From IMG/VR virus record IMGVR_UViG_3300025154_000322, positions 1-29,441 of that record: a stretch of DNA of 29,441 nucleotides. One strand, written 5' to 3'. Below, piece by piece: positions 14,766 through 21,089 of the stretch. This DNA comes from a virus. The notes beneath the pieces were generated by a model. The model was not told where the DNA came from. It saw only the letters and a list, made by a program, of their open reading frames with translations, and made no database searches. The position numbers and the translations under genes were made by a program. Numbering within the stretch: position 1 is the first letter of the stretch; each line of letters opens with the position of its first letter.

Positions 14766-15026
14766 TTATATTTTTAACTTTTCAAGTGCGTGGGTGATTT
14801 CATATGACGCATACTCATTAAGTGTCTGTGACATAAACATTTTCAAATTTTCTTTTTGAGATGACGGGACAATAGAGGTGACGAGGCATCTCTCTCGCAC
14901 TTTGTTGTTTACGGTTTGTGTTTGACGTAAGACAGAGTAGTGGCACTGTCCAGTCTCTGGATTTTTCCAATAGATTAATCTATAAGTTGAGTTACCCAAT
15001 TCGATTGTGATTTGCTGCTGGTACAT
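14766..15026 (-). CDS. Hypothetical protein, 86 aa
   Basis: A small protein with an N-terminal beta hairpin (QITIELGNSTYRLIYWKN) and a C-terminal helix (LNEYASYEITHALEKLKI). It lies 12 bp after the metallophosphoesterase stop and 1 bp before the HTH gene. No SD site and no known motif are visible. Confidence 0.5.
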   Translation of the reverse strand: MYQQQITIELGNSTYRLIYWKNPETGQCHYSVLRQTQTVNNKVRERCLVTSIVPSSQKENLKMFMSQTLNEYASYEITHALEKLKI

Positions 15027-15038
15027 AATTTATATTAT

Positions 15039-15635
15039 TTATCGTGGTTTATATTCTTTGCCTGGCTCTAGTGGCTTGGTCATATCTGCACGTCGCTCAA
15101 GTGTGTTCATTACCTCATCAAGACTGATGGGTCGGTAGCCTCTGATGTCTGGCGCAGCATCGTAGTGATAGGAAAGTTGGTAACCCACAGCTTCAGCTTC
15201 GTCTCGCCTGTGGTCGTTATCAATCATCGTGAGTATTCTACGCTCACCGTCACCATGAAGGTGGCCGTGTACGTTGGCATAGAGCCCAGGCAGTACGCCT
15301 ACTGGTGCATGAGTAAACAAAATCATCTTCTTTCGTACCCGCATAACTATCTCTTCGCAGACAAAGTCCCAACCGTGTGAGAGGTACCATGAGTATGATT
15401 TGTTGTCGTGGTTGCCTCTGACCAGTATCTTCTTGCAGCGTAGATTTTTGATTAGCGCATGTACTCTTTCATCGGCACCGATACAGATGTCACCCAAGTG
15501 TATGAGGGTGTCGCCTTCGTCTAGGAGAGCTATTGAGTCCCAAAGTCTTTGCTCATAGTCATCTGGCCGACCAGCGCCCATCTCTTTGATGCGCTCATGA
15601 TTAAAGTGGGTGTCTGTGATGATGTAAGTTTTCAT
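15039..15635 (-). CDS. Calcineurin-like metallophosphoesterase, 198 aa
   Basis: All five metal-site motifs are present: DTHF (residues 8-11), GD (48-49), GNHD (74-77), TH (108-109) and HGHLH (123-127). A two-metal phosphoesterase acting on phosphodiesters or nucleotides is therefore expected, and its length fits the single-domain YfcE-like group. The substrate cannot be read from sequence. It begins with an ATGA overlap to the preceding 56-residue gene and belongs to the same operon as the GroES-like gene. Confidence 0.88.
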   Translation of the reverse strand: MKTYIITDTHFNHERIKEMGAGRPDDYEQRLWDSIALLDEGDTLIHLGDICIGADERVHALIKNLRCKKILVRGNHDNKSYSWYLSHGWDFVCEEIVMRVRKKMILFTHAPVGVLPGLYANVHGHLHGDGERRILTMIDNDHRRDEAEAVGYQLSYHYDAAPDIRGYRPISLDEVMNTLERRADMTKPLEPGKEYKPR

Positions 15636-15802
15636 ATACGGTCTGCAAATGGTGAGTCTGCAAAATCTTCTGTGACCTTGCCTCTTCCCATGTTATTAAG
15701 TTCAAAGTCTCGTTCTGCTTGAGAGAGTGCAGTTGTTTTTCGATACTTTTTTTCTTCAGGTGGTTTATAGAGTGGCACGTAGTCGTCGTCGAGTAGTCCC
15801 AT
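15632..15802 (-). CDS. Small hypothetical protein, 56 aa
   Basis: This short frame (MGLLDDDYVPLYKPPEEKK at the N-terminus, FADSPFADRI at the end) exactly fills the space between the GroES-like and phosphoesterase genes: 2 bp after one stop and overlapping the next start by ATGA. It is charged, Pro-containing and probably unfolded in part. Position is the main support. The function is unknown. Confidence 0.6.
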   Translation of the reverse strand: MGLLDDDYVPLYKPPEEKKYRKTTALSQAERDFELNNMGRGKVTEDFADSPFADRI

Positions 15803-15804
15803 AT

Positions 15805-16077
15805 CTATTTTTTAGTAGCAATGACCTCTGCAAACTTCACAAAGTATAGTTCGTCCTCACCATCTTTAAAGGTGAGCATCGAGAAATCTTGAAAGAAAAC
15901 TGTGTCGCCTACTACTACGTGCATACCTTCAGTATGCGGGTCTGTTGCAATGACCTCGGCACTTGTAGGGCGCTGCTTCTTCTTTGAAGCATCTGGAATA
16001 TAAATACCTGATGCGGTCGTCTCTTCTTCCTTCTCAGGTTGTTTAACCTGAATATAGCCGTTGAGTGGAAATATCAT
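15805..16077 (-). CDS. GroES-like co-chaperonin, 90 aa
   Basis: The start at 16077 overlaps the TM2 gene stop by ATGA; the longer upstream frame is a shadow of that gene. The sequence follows GroES: an opening strand (FPLNGYIQVKQPEK), a mobile loop (EEETTASGIYIPDASKKKQ, residues 17-35) with the Gly-Ile-x-x-Pro core that docks on GroEL, then SAEVIATDP, VVVGDTVFF and a final strand (LYFVKFAEVIA). It lacks the long roof hairpin of phage T4 gp31-like proteins. A phage co-chaperonin would cap host GroEL and help fold the capsid protein, as known for T4 gp31. Confidence 0.88.
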   Translation of the reverse strand: MIFPLNGYIQVKQPEKEEETTASGIYIPDASKKKQRPTSAEVIATDPHTEGMHVVVGDTVFFQDFSMLTFKDGEDELYFVKFAEVIATKK

Positions 16078-16307
16078 TTGGTGTGAGTTAAGTCGTAGTG
16101 CAGGTTGTACTTCGCATTGAATCTTTCTTTTGAAGTGAAGACCATGACCCAGAACTCGATTGTAGCAATAAAAGCTGGGATAAGTGTCCAGCAAAAGAGT
16201 GCGTACATGGTGCCTGCTACTGTGTTGCCTAGATAAAATTTGTGGCCACCTACCCATCCTAGAAAGAGGGTGAGTATAAGTGCGGTTGTTTTACTTTTTC
16301 GGTTCAT
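16074..16307 (-). CDS. TM2-domain membrane protein, 77 aa
   Basis: A short basic N-terminus (MNRKSKTTA) is followed by two hydrophobic helices, LILTLFLGWVGGHKFYLG and TMYALFCWTLIPAFIATIEF, with the Gly-Gly-His-x-F-Tyr-Leu-Gly turn diagnostic of the TM2 family. A basic cytoplasmic tail (ERFNAKYNLHYDLTHTK) closes it. TM2 proteins are small membrane proteins of unclear function. The gene starts after a 93-bp gap with two hairpins, so it may head a separate transcript with the co-chaperonin. Confidence 0.8.
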   Translation of the reverse strand: MNRKSKTTALILTLFLGWVGGHKFYLGNTVAGTMYALFCWTLIPAFIATIEFWVMVFTSKERFNAKYNLHYDLTHTK

Positions 16308-16335
16308 TTTAAGTGTGCTTATATTTACAATTTTT

Positions 16336-16389
16336 GAGCAATCTATGCGTGCTCATCACTATGGCCGTTGTTTGATAACAGCCATAGTG
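16336..16389. other. Two adjacent hairpins in a gap of the operon
   Basis: GAGCA/TGCTC (16336-16354) and CACTATGGC/GCCATAGTG (16357-16389, a 9-bp perfect stem) lie side by side in the gap between the 99-residue protein and TM2 genes. Neither is followed by a long T run on the minus strand, so a simple terminator is not supported. An attenuator or RNA-processing site is possible. Confidence 0.5.
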
Positions 16390-16400
16390 TGAGAAAACAA

Positions 16401-16700
16401 TTAGTCAGCTACAGTCTCTTCAAACGACTCATCCTCATCCTCTGCCAACTTAACTTCTGTGAAGTCTACGTAGAACTGTTGGCCGACACTGAACTTGCCG
16501 TGAAGCGCAGGGTTTGCAATCAAAATCTCGAACGTGGCTGAAGGCGAGAAGTGTGCATACGTGTTGTTCTCATCACTACCATCTTCTGGGTAGGTATCTT
16601 CGCGTGAAACTGCACGCATCTTTAATGCTTCAGAGTCACCATTTGCTTCTACTGACTCAACGACGAGCTTTGCTCGCATTGTTACTTCTTCTGTATTCAT
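16401..16700 (-). CDS. Conserved phage hypothetical protein, 99 aa
   Basis: The core MRAKLVVESVEANGD, then NTYAHFSPSATFEILIANPAL, then FSVGQQFYVDFTEVKLAEDED resembles a widespread small phage protein of unknown function (from memory of its typical sequence). The family usually starts at the Met of MRAKL (16679); the 16700 start adds seven residues. It is a beta-rich acidic protein and the last gene before the hairpin gap. Confidence 0.6.
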   Translation of the reverse strand: MNTEEVTMRAKLVVESVEANGDSEALKMRAVSREDTYPEDGSDENNTYAHFSPSATFEILIANPALHGKFSVGQQFYVDFTEVKLAEDEDESFEETVAD

Positions 16701-16732
16701 AGTGGTAATTTATTGGATAATGCGACCATCTT

Positions 16733-17110
16733 TCAACCTATACATTTTACCATTTTACGTTGTCTTTGTGTGTACAGACTGTGGTATGTGTTGATGAAGT
16801 CGATGTCGATTTGCTTGAGTGTGTAGTCCATTTCAACCAGTGCCTCAAGAGTTTTGCCCAGCAGATTGATTGTGCCGCCATCAGAGTTCAGATATGCCTC
16901 ATTGCCGATGTGACAACCAAAGTTATGAATGGGACAACTGTTGAAGACTGACTCGTTGTGTTTACCATCAATGTAGTGCCGAGTGCTCGGTGACATGATG
17001 TGGTGAAGCACGTCTTGTTGGTTTCTGCCGCATATCATGCATGAGTACCAGTAGAGCCAAACGTGTCTGGTCTCATTGCTGAAGCGGTTACGAAGTCCCG
17101 ACTGTTTCAT
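16733..17110 (-). CDS. HNH-endonuclease-like zinc protein, 125 aa
   Basis: Read from MKQSGLRNRF (17110), residues 24-67 contain CMIC, HH (36-37), an HNESVFNSCPIHN segment and CHIGN, a Cys/His arrangement like a zinc-stabilised HNH nuclease core. The rest is helical. The start overlaps the preceding 44-residue gene by 23 bp. HNH proteins in phages serve packaging, recombination or homing; no intron or terminase neighbour points to one of these here, so the role is open. Confidence 0.6.
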   Translation of the reverse strand: MKQSGLRNRFSNETRHVWLYWYSCMICGRNQQDVLHHIMSPSTRHYIDGKHNESVFNSCPIHNFGCHIGNEAYLNSDGGTINLLGKTLEALVEMDYTLKQIDIDFINTYHSLYTQRQRKMVKCIG

Positions 17111-17222
17111 TTTTTGTTTTGTTAAATGCATCGAATATCTTTGCAAAGTTGTGCATCACCTCTGGTCGGTCCCCATATCTTTTTTCAATAGACTTGGCGA
17201 GTTCTTCTGTTTCTTTGCTCAT
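17088..17222 (-). CDS. Small helical protein, 44 aa
   Basis: The frame (MSKETEELAKSIEKRYGDR at the N-terminus, NETVGTS at the end) starts with an ATGA overlap to the His-rich gene and ends within the start of the HNH gene. Its composition is normal and charged. Coupling to the upstream gene is the main reason for calling it. The function is unknown. Confidence 0.5.
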   Translation of the reverse strand: MSKETEELAKSIEKRYGDRPEVMHNFAKIFDAFNKTKNETVGTS

Positions 17223-17554
17223 GGTCTTGGGTCACTTAGCTCTTCGCCGCTCTCATTGTTATGAGTCTTGTCAATCTCTACGAGGGCTAGGTCATCTTCT
17301 TGATGATGATGTGAGTCACTGTGATGCTCACAGCCGCACTCTTTGCCAAGAAACTGACCCATCCTATCAACTGGTTTAATTCCGTGCTTGTGAGCGATTT
17401 TTTGGATGTCTTCACCCAGTTCATGCATAGCTTCTTCAACTGAGCAATTGCGTTCCACTGGTGTCGAGCCTTCCATCTCAAAGCTTGAGTAGGCTACAAG
17501 CTCAAGAATCTCACCGACCATCTGATTCATTCGATTTGCGTCTTCAATTTTCAT
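17219..17554 (-). CDS. Acidic protein with His/Cys-rich stretch, 111 aa
   Basis: Helical segments (MNQMVGEILELVAYSSFEME, then VEEAMHELGEDIQKIAHKHG) are followed by ECGCEHHSDSHHHQEDD, a dense possible metal-binding patch of two Cys and five His residues, and an acidic tail. The helical part could be a small all-alpha domain. It lies between the lipoprotein-like gene (1 bp gap) and the 44-residue gene. No family was recognised. Confidence 0.55.
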   Translation of the reverse strand: MKIEDANRMNQMVGEILELVAYSSFEMEGSTPVERNCSVEEAMHELGEDIQKIAHKHGIKPVDRMGQFLGKECGCEHHSDSHHHQEDDLALVEIDKTHNNESGEELSDPRP

Positions 17555-17555
17555 G

Positions 17556-17846
17556 TTACCGACTTAGATAGATTGATAATGCCTCAATCGAACTCTCGGC
17601 CTGGATGTCACCCTTATCACTGACATACCAGTATGCGTCTTCAAGTTGGAACTTCTGCAGTCGAGTGAGGTCGTTTACTACATTGACCTGAGTAAACTGT
17701 ACGCCCGATGTTAAGTAGCCAAAGGCTTCACCGTTATGTCGGACGACAAAGTGCTCTACTGGTGCAGTGCATCGAGGTGAGTGCTGGTAGTTCAGATTAG
17801 TGCAGGCAATGACTGCGCTGATTACGACCGTTAGTGTGGGTATCAT
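17556..17846 (-). CDS. Possible lipoprotein or membrane-anchored protein, 96 aa
   Basis: The start at 17846 overlaps the upstream stop by ATGA. The N-terminus MIPTLTVVISAVIAC is hydrophobic and ends in a V-I-A-C lipobox-like site at residue 15, though it lacks the usual basic residues. The rest is a soluble beta-rich domain (FVVRHNGEAFGYLTSGVQF, then AYWYVSDKGD). Envelope localisation is therefore possible but not certain. The function is unknown. Confidence 0.5.
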   Translation of the reverse strand: MIPTLTVVISAVIACTNLNYQHSPRCTAPVEHFVVRHNGEAFGYLTSGVQFTQVNVVNDLTRLQKFQLEDAYWYVSDKGDIQAESSIEALSIYLSR

Positions 17847-18085
17847 ATGTTGTGTGATTGTTTTTGGCCGTTCTTGCCGACCAGTGAATAAAATAACCAG
17901 AGGTCTTTGGTACGCATCCTGTGCTGGCATTTTCTATTGTCCAGTCTGACTGTGTGTACGTAGTCACTGCCCTTGGTACCCGTGACTAGCAAAGCGATAA
18001 TTTCGCCCTGTCGGTTTGGTTCATTGTGCTGCCATATCTGGCCGCGCTTTATTTTATGTCGTTCTGAAGGTGGTGGTAATTTCAT
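17843..18085 (-). CDS. Hypothetical protein, 80 aa
   Basis: A basic small protein with an IKRGQIWQHN strand and GEIIALLVTGTKGSDYVHTV, suggestive of a small beta barrel such as an SH3-like fold. It has ATGA overlaps on both sides, so it is firmly embedded in the operon. No motif was recognised. Confidence 0.55.
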   Translation of the reverse strand: MKLPPPSERHKIKRGQIWQHNEPNRQGEIIALLVTGTKGSDYVHTVRLDNRKCQHRMRTKDLWLFYSLVGKNGQKQSHNI

Positions 18086-18366
18086 AGCAAGGGTTTGTTG
18101 ATATATCCTTTCTTGGTATGCACTCTAGGGTTGTCAAAGATTTTTTCAAGAAGTTCGATATCGACACTCTTGCGCGTCAGTTGGGTGCGTCCCTTCTTTG
18201 GGTGTTTCAACATTGTCTGTACCGTCATACGGTTGTGCCAGACAATCAGTAGCACTCCGTCTCTTTTGAATAATAGCTGTGAAAATTCTGGCCTGTGCTT
18301 GTATAGTTCCCAACCGTACGAAGCGGCCAGGAAACTAATGTCTTCAGCGCATAGGTTCTTTGTCAT
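18082..18366 (-). CDS. Hypothetical protein, 94 aa
   Basis: The segments EDISFLAASYGWELYKHRP and LLFKRDGVLLIVWHNRMTVQTMLKHPKKG, followed by a helical VDIELLEKIFDNPRVH, look like a small alpha/beta domain; the HPKKGRTQL part is seen in short phage early proteins. Its 3' end overlaps the next gene by ATGA and its 5' end overlaps the upstream gene by 23 bp. The function is unknown. Confidence 0.55.
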   Translation of the reverse strand: MTKNLCAEDISFLAASYGWELYKHRPEFSQLLFKRDGVLLIVWHNRMTVQTMLKHPKKGRTQLTRKSVDIELLEKIFDNPRVHTKKGYINKPLL

Positions 18367-18712
18367 GGTCTTGCCATTCGTGAGGTCGCATGATGCGACT
18401 TGCTGCTGCCAATTCTGTAAAACCTTTTTGCATCTCTTCTAGCTCAGCGCGGTCAACGTACACCGACCAGTACGATACGACCTTGTCTTCTGTTTTCTTT
18501 CTGAAGCAGAAGAACCCATACTCGTCTTTGTACTTCGGACTACTTGGTGCTGGTAGGCCAAAGATGAAGTCATACGATGGGTACTGGACCCAAAGAGTGA
18601 CCATGATGTCCTCACCTTCTACTGGTGTATACACCATCGTCTCGCCAGTAGTTACGCTGGGTTCGACGGTACCTTCAACGTATGTTTGAACTGTAGTGGG
18701 TATAGTCTTCAT
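18344..18712 (-). CDS. Hypothetical protein, 122 aa
   Basis: A beta-rich N-terminal part (VQTYVEGTVEPSVTTGETM, then DIMVTLWVQYPSYDFIFGLP) is followed by YGFFCFRKKTEDKVVSYWSV and a C-terminal helix. It starts with ATGA overlap to the 152-residue gene. No family was recognised. Confidence 0.5.
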   Translation of the reverse strand: MKTIPTTVQTYVEGTVEPSVTTGETMVYTPVEGEDIMVTLWVQYPSYDFIFGLPAPSSPKYKDEYGFFCFRKKTEDKVVSYWSVYVDRAELEEMQKGFTELAAASRIMRPHEWQDHDKEPMR

Positions 18713-19167
18713 GTACTAATCATTTTAACATCAATTAGTTTCTTCTCTAATAAATAGCTGAGTAGCTTGGCTAAAGCGTTAGCAAGGTTTTCGTCGCGCG
18801 ACTGACTATCGACATGAGTGTATCCACCATCGTTGGTGATGTAGCAAAACCAATACTTTTTTGGTTGGTTAAAACTTATGTGTAGATTTTTATATGTGAA
18901 GTGCCTCTCAAGTCGGTGTGAACCTTTGTAGTAGAAAGAGATATTATTCAACATCTCCCCCAGCTCAGCTACGGTGTAGGCGGGTATATCATCAACCATG
19001 GCTTCCTCATCATAGCCGCCCTCAATTGGCTCAAAATATTGGAGATAGTGAGTCTCATTTCCGAACATGTTTGAGTATGTCCAATAAAACAAACTCTTCT
19101 GCTTCACTCCCAACTCATCCAACTTCTTTGCTAGCTCTAGTGAGCAAACTAGGTCTTCTGATTTCAT
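18709..19167 (-). CDS. Conserved phage hypothetical protein, 152 aa
   Basis: It begins SLELAKKLDELGVKQKSLFYW, has a central AYTVAELGEMLN and ends LANALAKLLSYLLEKKLI. This layout is shared by a common phage protein of unknown function in early regions (recognised from memory, not searched). ATGA overlaps on both sides link it to the flanking genes. A regulatory or accessory role cannot be specified. Confidence 0.65.
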   Translation of the reverse strand: MKSEDLVCSLELAKKLDELGVKQKSLFYWTYSNMFGNETHYLQYFEPIEGGYDEEAMVDDIPAYTVAELGEMLNNISFYYKGSHRLERHFTYKNLHISFNQPKKYWFCYITNDGGYTHVDSQSRDENLANALAKLLSYLLEKKLIDVKMIST

Positions 19168-19736
19168 ATCGAACCTTGATTATTCTGCAACCGTGCTGAT
19201 TGGTAGCGTTCACCCTCTTTCACACGTATTGCCGATTGAATAAATGAGACCATCTTTTCGTTAGCGTCAGTGATGTTCTCCCACTGATTTTTGACCACGT
19301 CCTTCTCAAGAACAAAGTCAGCTAATTGTACCACTTCGCCCGCAACTGCTGCACGTGCCTCGGTGACTTTTACACCAGAGTGCATCAATGCAAGCAATCT
19401 TTCTTTTTCGACCTCGTCCAGCTTCTGTGTGTACACATCGCGTTCTGCGCGTGCGCGAGCTGACTTCTGGCCGAGGTAGACGTATGCACCAGTGAGCTTA
19501 CCCCCTGTGCGTATCATCTCATCAAGGTTTTGCTTATCTAGTGGCACATCGAAGAGTTTGCGGCCAACTAAGAATACATAGTCCACCATCTTGTCCTCGG
19601 CTCTGAACTGGGCAATGTCTTTGATTTGGGCGAGAGCGGCTTCACACTTGGCTCGGTAGATGCGAACGATGTCACTATCGTTATCACTGGTTGGGGTGCT
19701 GAAGTCGTCAGTCTTGGCCTCTTTCTTTTTTGCCAT
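19164..19736 (-). CDS. Hypothetical helical protein, 190 aa
   Basis: A charged, largely alpha-helical protein with IVRIYRAKCEAALAQIKD, an Arg-rich SARARAERDVYTQKLDEVEK helix and a coiled-coil-like end. The GGKLTGAYVYLGQKSARA segment is typical of a group of small phage early proteins, whose function I cannot name. It shares an ATGA overlap with the downstream gene and lies 2 bp after the HTH gene. Confidence 0.6.
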   Translation of the reverse strand: MAKKKEAKTDDFSTPTSDNDSDIVRIYRAKCEAALAQIKDIAQFRAEDKMVDYVFLVGRKLFDVPLDKQNLDEMIRTGGKLTGAYVYLGQKSARARAERDVYTQKLDEVEKERLLALMHSGVKVTEARAAVAGEVVQLADFVLEKDVVKNQWENITDANEKMVSFIQSAIRVKEGERYQSARLQNNQGSI

Positions 19737-19738
19737 AG

Positions 19739-19978
19739 TTAGATGATATCAATTTTAGGCTTATTGGATGGGCGGTAGTAGAAGTTTTTATGCATGGTCG
19801 GCTCTTCACCAAGCTCTTTGCCGTATGCTGCTTCAAACTCCCAGCCTTCTTCTTTCAAGTCGTGAATAATTGCACCGAGTCGAAGAATGTAGTGATGGAA
19901 CGCCCAAAAGTTGAAGGAAGATCCAACTTCGTTGATGCGTTCGATGACTCTTTCTTTTTGGGTTTTCTTTTCACTCAT
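19739..19978 (-). CDS. Small HTH-like (winged-helix type) protein, 79 aa
   Basis: The stretch KERVIERINEVGSSFNFWAF, then HHYILRLGAIIHDLKEEGWEFEA, has the helix order of the HTH_39-type domain found in many phage early proteins, with the recognition helix ILRLGAIIHDLK and a short wing. It may act as a small DNA-binding regulator. It lies 12 bp downstream of its neighbour. Confidence 0.6.
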   Translation of the reverse strand: MSEKKTQKERVIERINEVGSSFNFWAFHHYILRLGAIIHDLKEEGWEFEAAYGKELGEEPTMHKNFYYRPSNKPKIDII

Positions 19979-19990
19979 GTTGTTTGCTGA

Positions 19991-20188
19991 CTATTCGGCC
20001 TCTTCCTTGTCTGCTAACCGCTTCATAGCTTCGCCCTTCAATGCTTTGACTACTGGTTCGTACTCTGCCTTCAGTTGCTCATTCATGCCTGTGAGCTTCG
20101 CATACTTTGCAATTGAGTGGATGAGGCGGCACTTGTCCATCTCTGCGATTACTACTACTTCACCACTGTCGTTTGTGAATGATTCCAT
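19991..20188 (-). CDS. Hypothetical protein, 65 aa
   Basis: The start MESFTNDSGEVVVIAEMDK at 20188 is preferred over an upstream in-frame Met that would overlap the previous gene. A helical core (CRLIHSIAKYAKLTGMNEQL) is followed by a charged tail. No motif was recognised. Confidence 0.5.
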   Translation of the reverse strand: MESFTNDSGEVVVIAEMDKCRLIHSIAKYAKLTGMNEQLKAEYEPVVKALKGEAMKRLADKEEAE

Positions 20189-20207
20189 ATTTTTGTATTG
20201 ATTATAT

Positions 20208-20441
20208 TTAATTTTCTTTAGGCCATTTGTCACACAAGGCCTCTAGCATAAAGACTACATTTTCAAGTCCAAGCTGACCCTTCTTTAGTTCACGCTCGTC
20301 CAGCCTGTTCTCTAGTGAGCCATGGTCTTTGTAAGAACCGCCACCGCCATAACTCATGTCAATTGCGGCATGGTCTATAAAGACTTTGATTGCCTCGATG
20401 TCTTTCTTGTTTGCTTTTACTCGACCGCTATGTGTGTACAT
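20208..20441 (-). CDS. Hypothetical protein, 77 aa
   Basis: The start MYTHSGRVKANKKDIEAI at 20441 lies 1 bp after the upstream TAG. A longer frame exists but would overlap the preceding gene. A Gly-rich loop (SYGGGGSYKDHG) sits between two helices. The function is unknown. Confidence 0.5.
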   Translation of the reverse strand: MYTHSGRVKANKKDIEAIKVFIDHAAIDMSYGGGGSYKDHGSLENRLDERELKKGQLGLENVVFMLEALCDKWPKEN

Positions 20442-20442
20442 A

Positions 20443-21060
20443 CTAGTTGGCTGAAATTGATACCTGCACGTCTTCGTAGATGCGTACACCCTTGATGTCA
20501 CGAGCGCCTGCGTTCACTGCGTTGCGGATGAGCTTGTCTACTGGCTCACAGTATTCACGAGGCACCTCTGATGCCTTGATGACTTCAAACTTCCAAACCT
20601 TTTTGGTCGTTGTTCGACCTGCTGCAGTTGCTACTGTAGGCGCTGCACGTTCGACTGACTTTACTGGGTCGAGTATGAGACTCTTGCCAGCTTCTTCACG
20701 AGCCGCGTTGGCCTTGTCTCTACGAGCCTGGGCAATTGCTTCTTTTCTCTGCGCTTCTGCTTCTTGCTCAAGCGTGTATGTACTAATGGCGGCCTTTACG
20801 GTACGTATCGCTTTGTCGAGCGGGTCGGTCTGACCCTTGAACATCAGGTTGATGTTTTTTACTTGGTCATTGAGCGGCTTAACAAAAAAAGTGCGCATAG
20901 TTTCAGCGCCATCGTACTTCGTTTTGAGTCGAGCCAAAAAGTCAGTAGCAGTACTCACATCAGCTTCGGTCTTGATGACCAGACTCTCTGCTTGTTGCTG
21001 TAATGACACTACCTCTTTGGCAATAACTGCGACTTCTTGTTCTGGTGTCTTCTTCGCCAT
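20443..21060 (-). CDS. Coiled-coil phage protein of the recombination region, 205 aa
   Basis: Residues 1-120 are a long charged helical region rich in Glu, Gln and Ala (EVVSLQQQAESLVIKTEADV, then AISTYTLEQEAEAQRKE). A compact C-terminal domain follows (VWKFEVIKASEVPREYCEP, then VNAGARDIKGVRIYEDVQV). Phage proteins of this layout are commonly found beside recombination or replication genes, as here next to an SF2 helicase. An ssDNA- or nuclease-associated role is plausible but not shown. Confidence 0.6.
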   Translation of the reverse strand: MAKKTPEQEVAVIAKEVVSLQQQAESLVIKTEADVSTATDFLARLKTKYDGAETMRTFFVKPLNDQVKNINLMFKGQTDPLDKAIRTVKAAISTYTLEQEAEAQRKEAIAQARRDKANAAREEAGKSLILDPVKSVERAAPTVATAAGRTTTKKVWKFEVIKASEVPREYCEPVDKLIRNAVNAGARDIKGVRIYEDVQVSISAN

Positions 21061-21089
21061 AAATGTTTCAAATTAGGTGACGAACTGCG

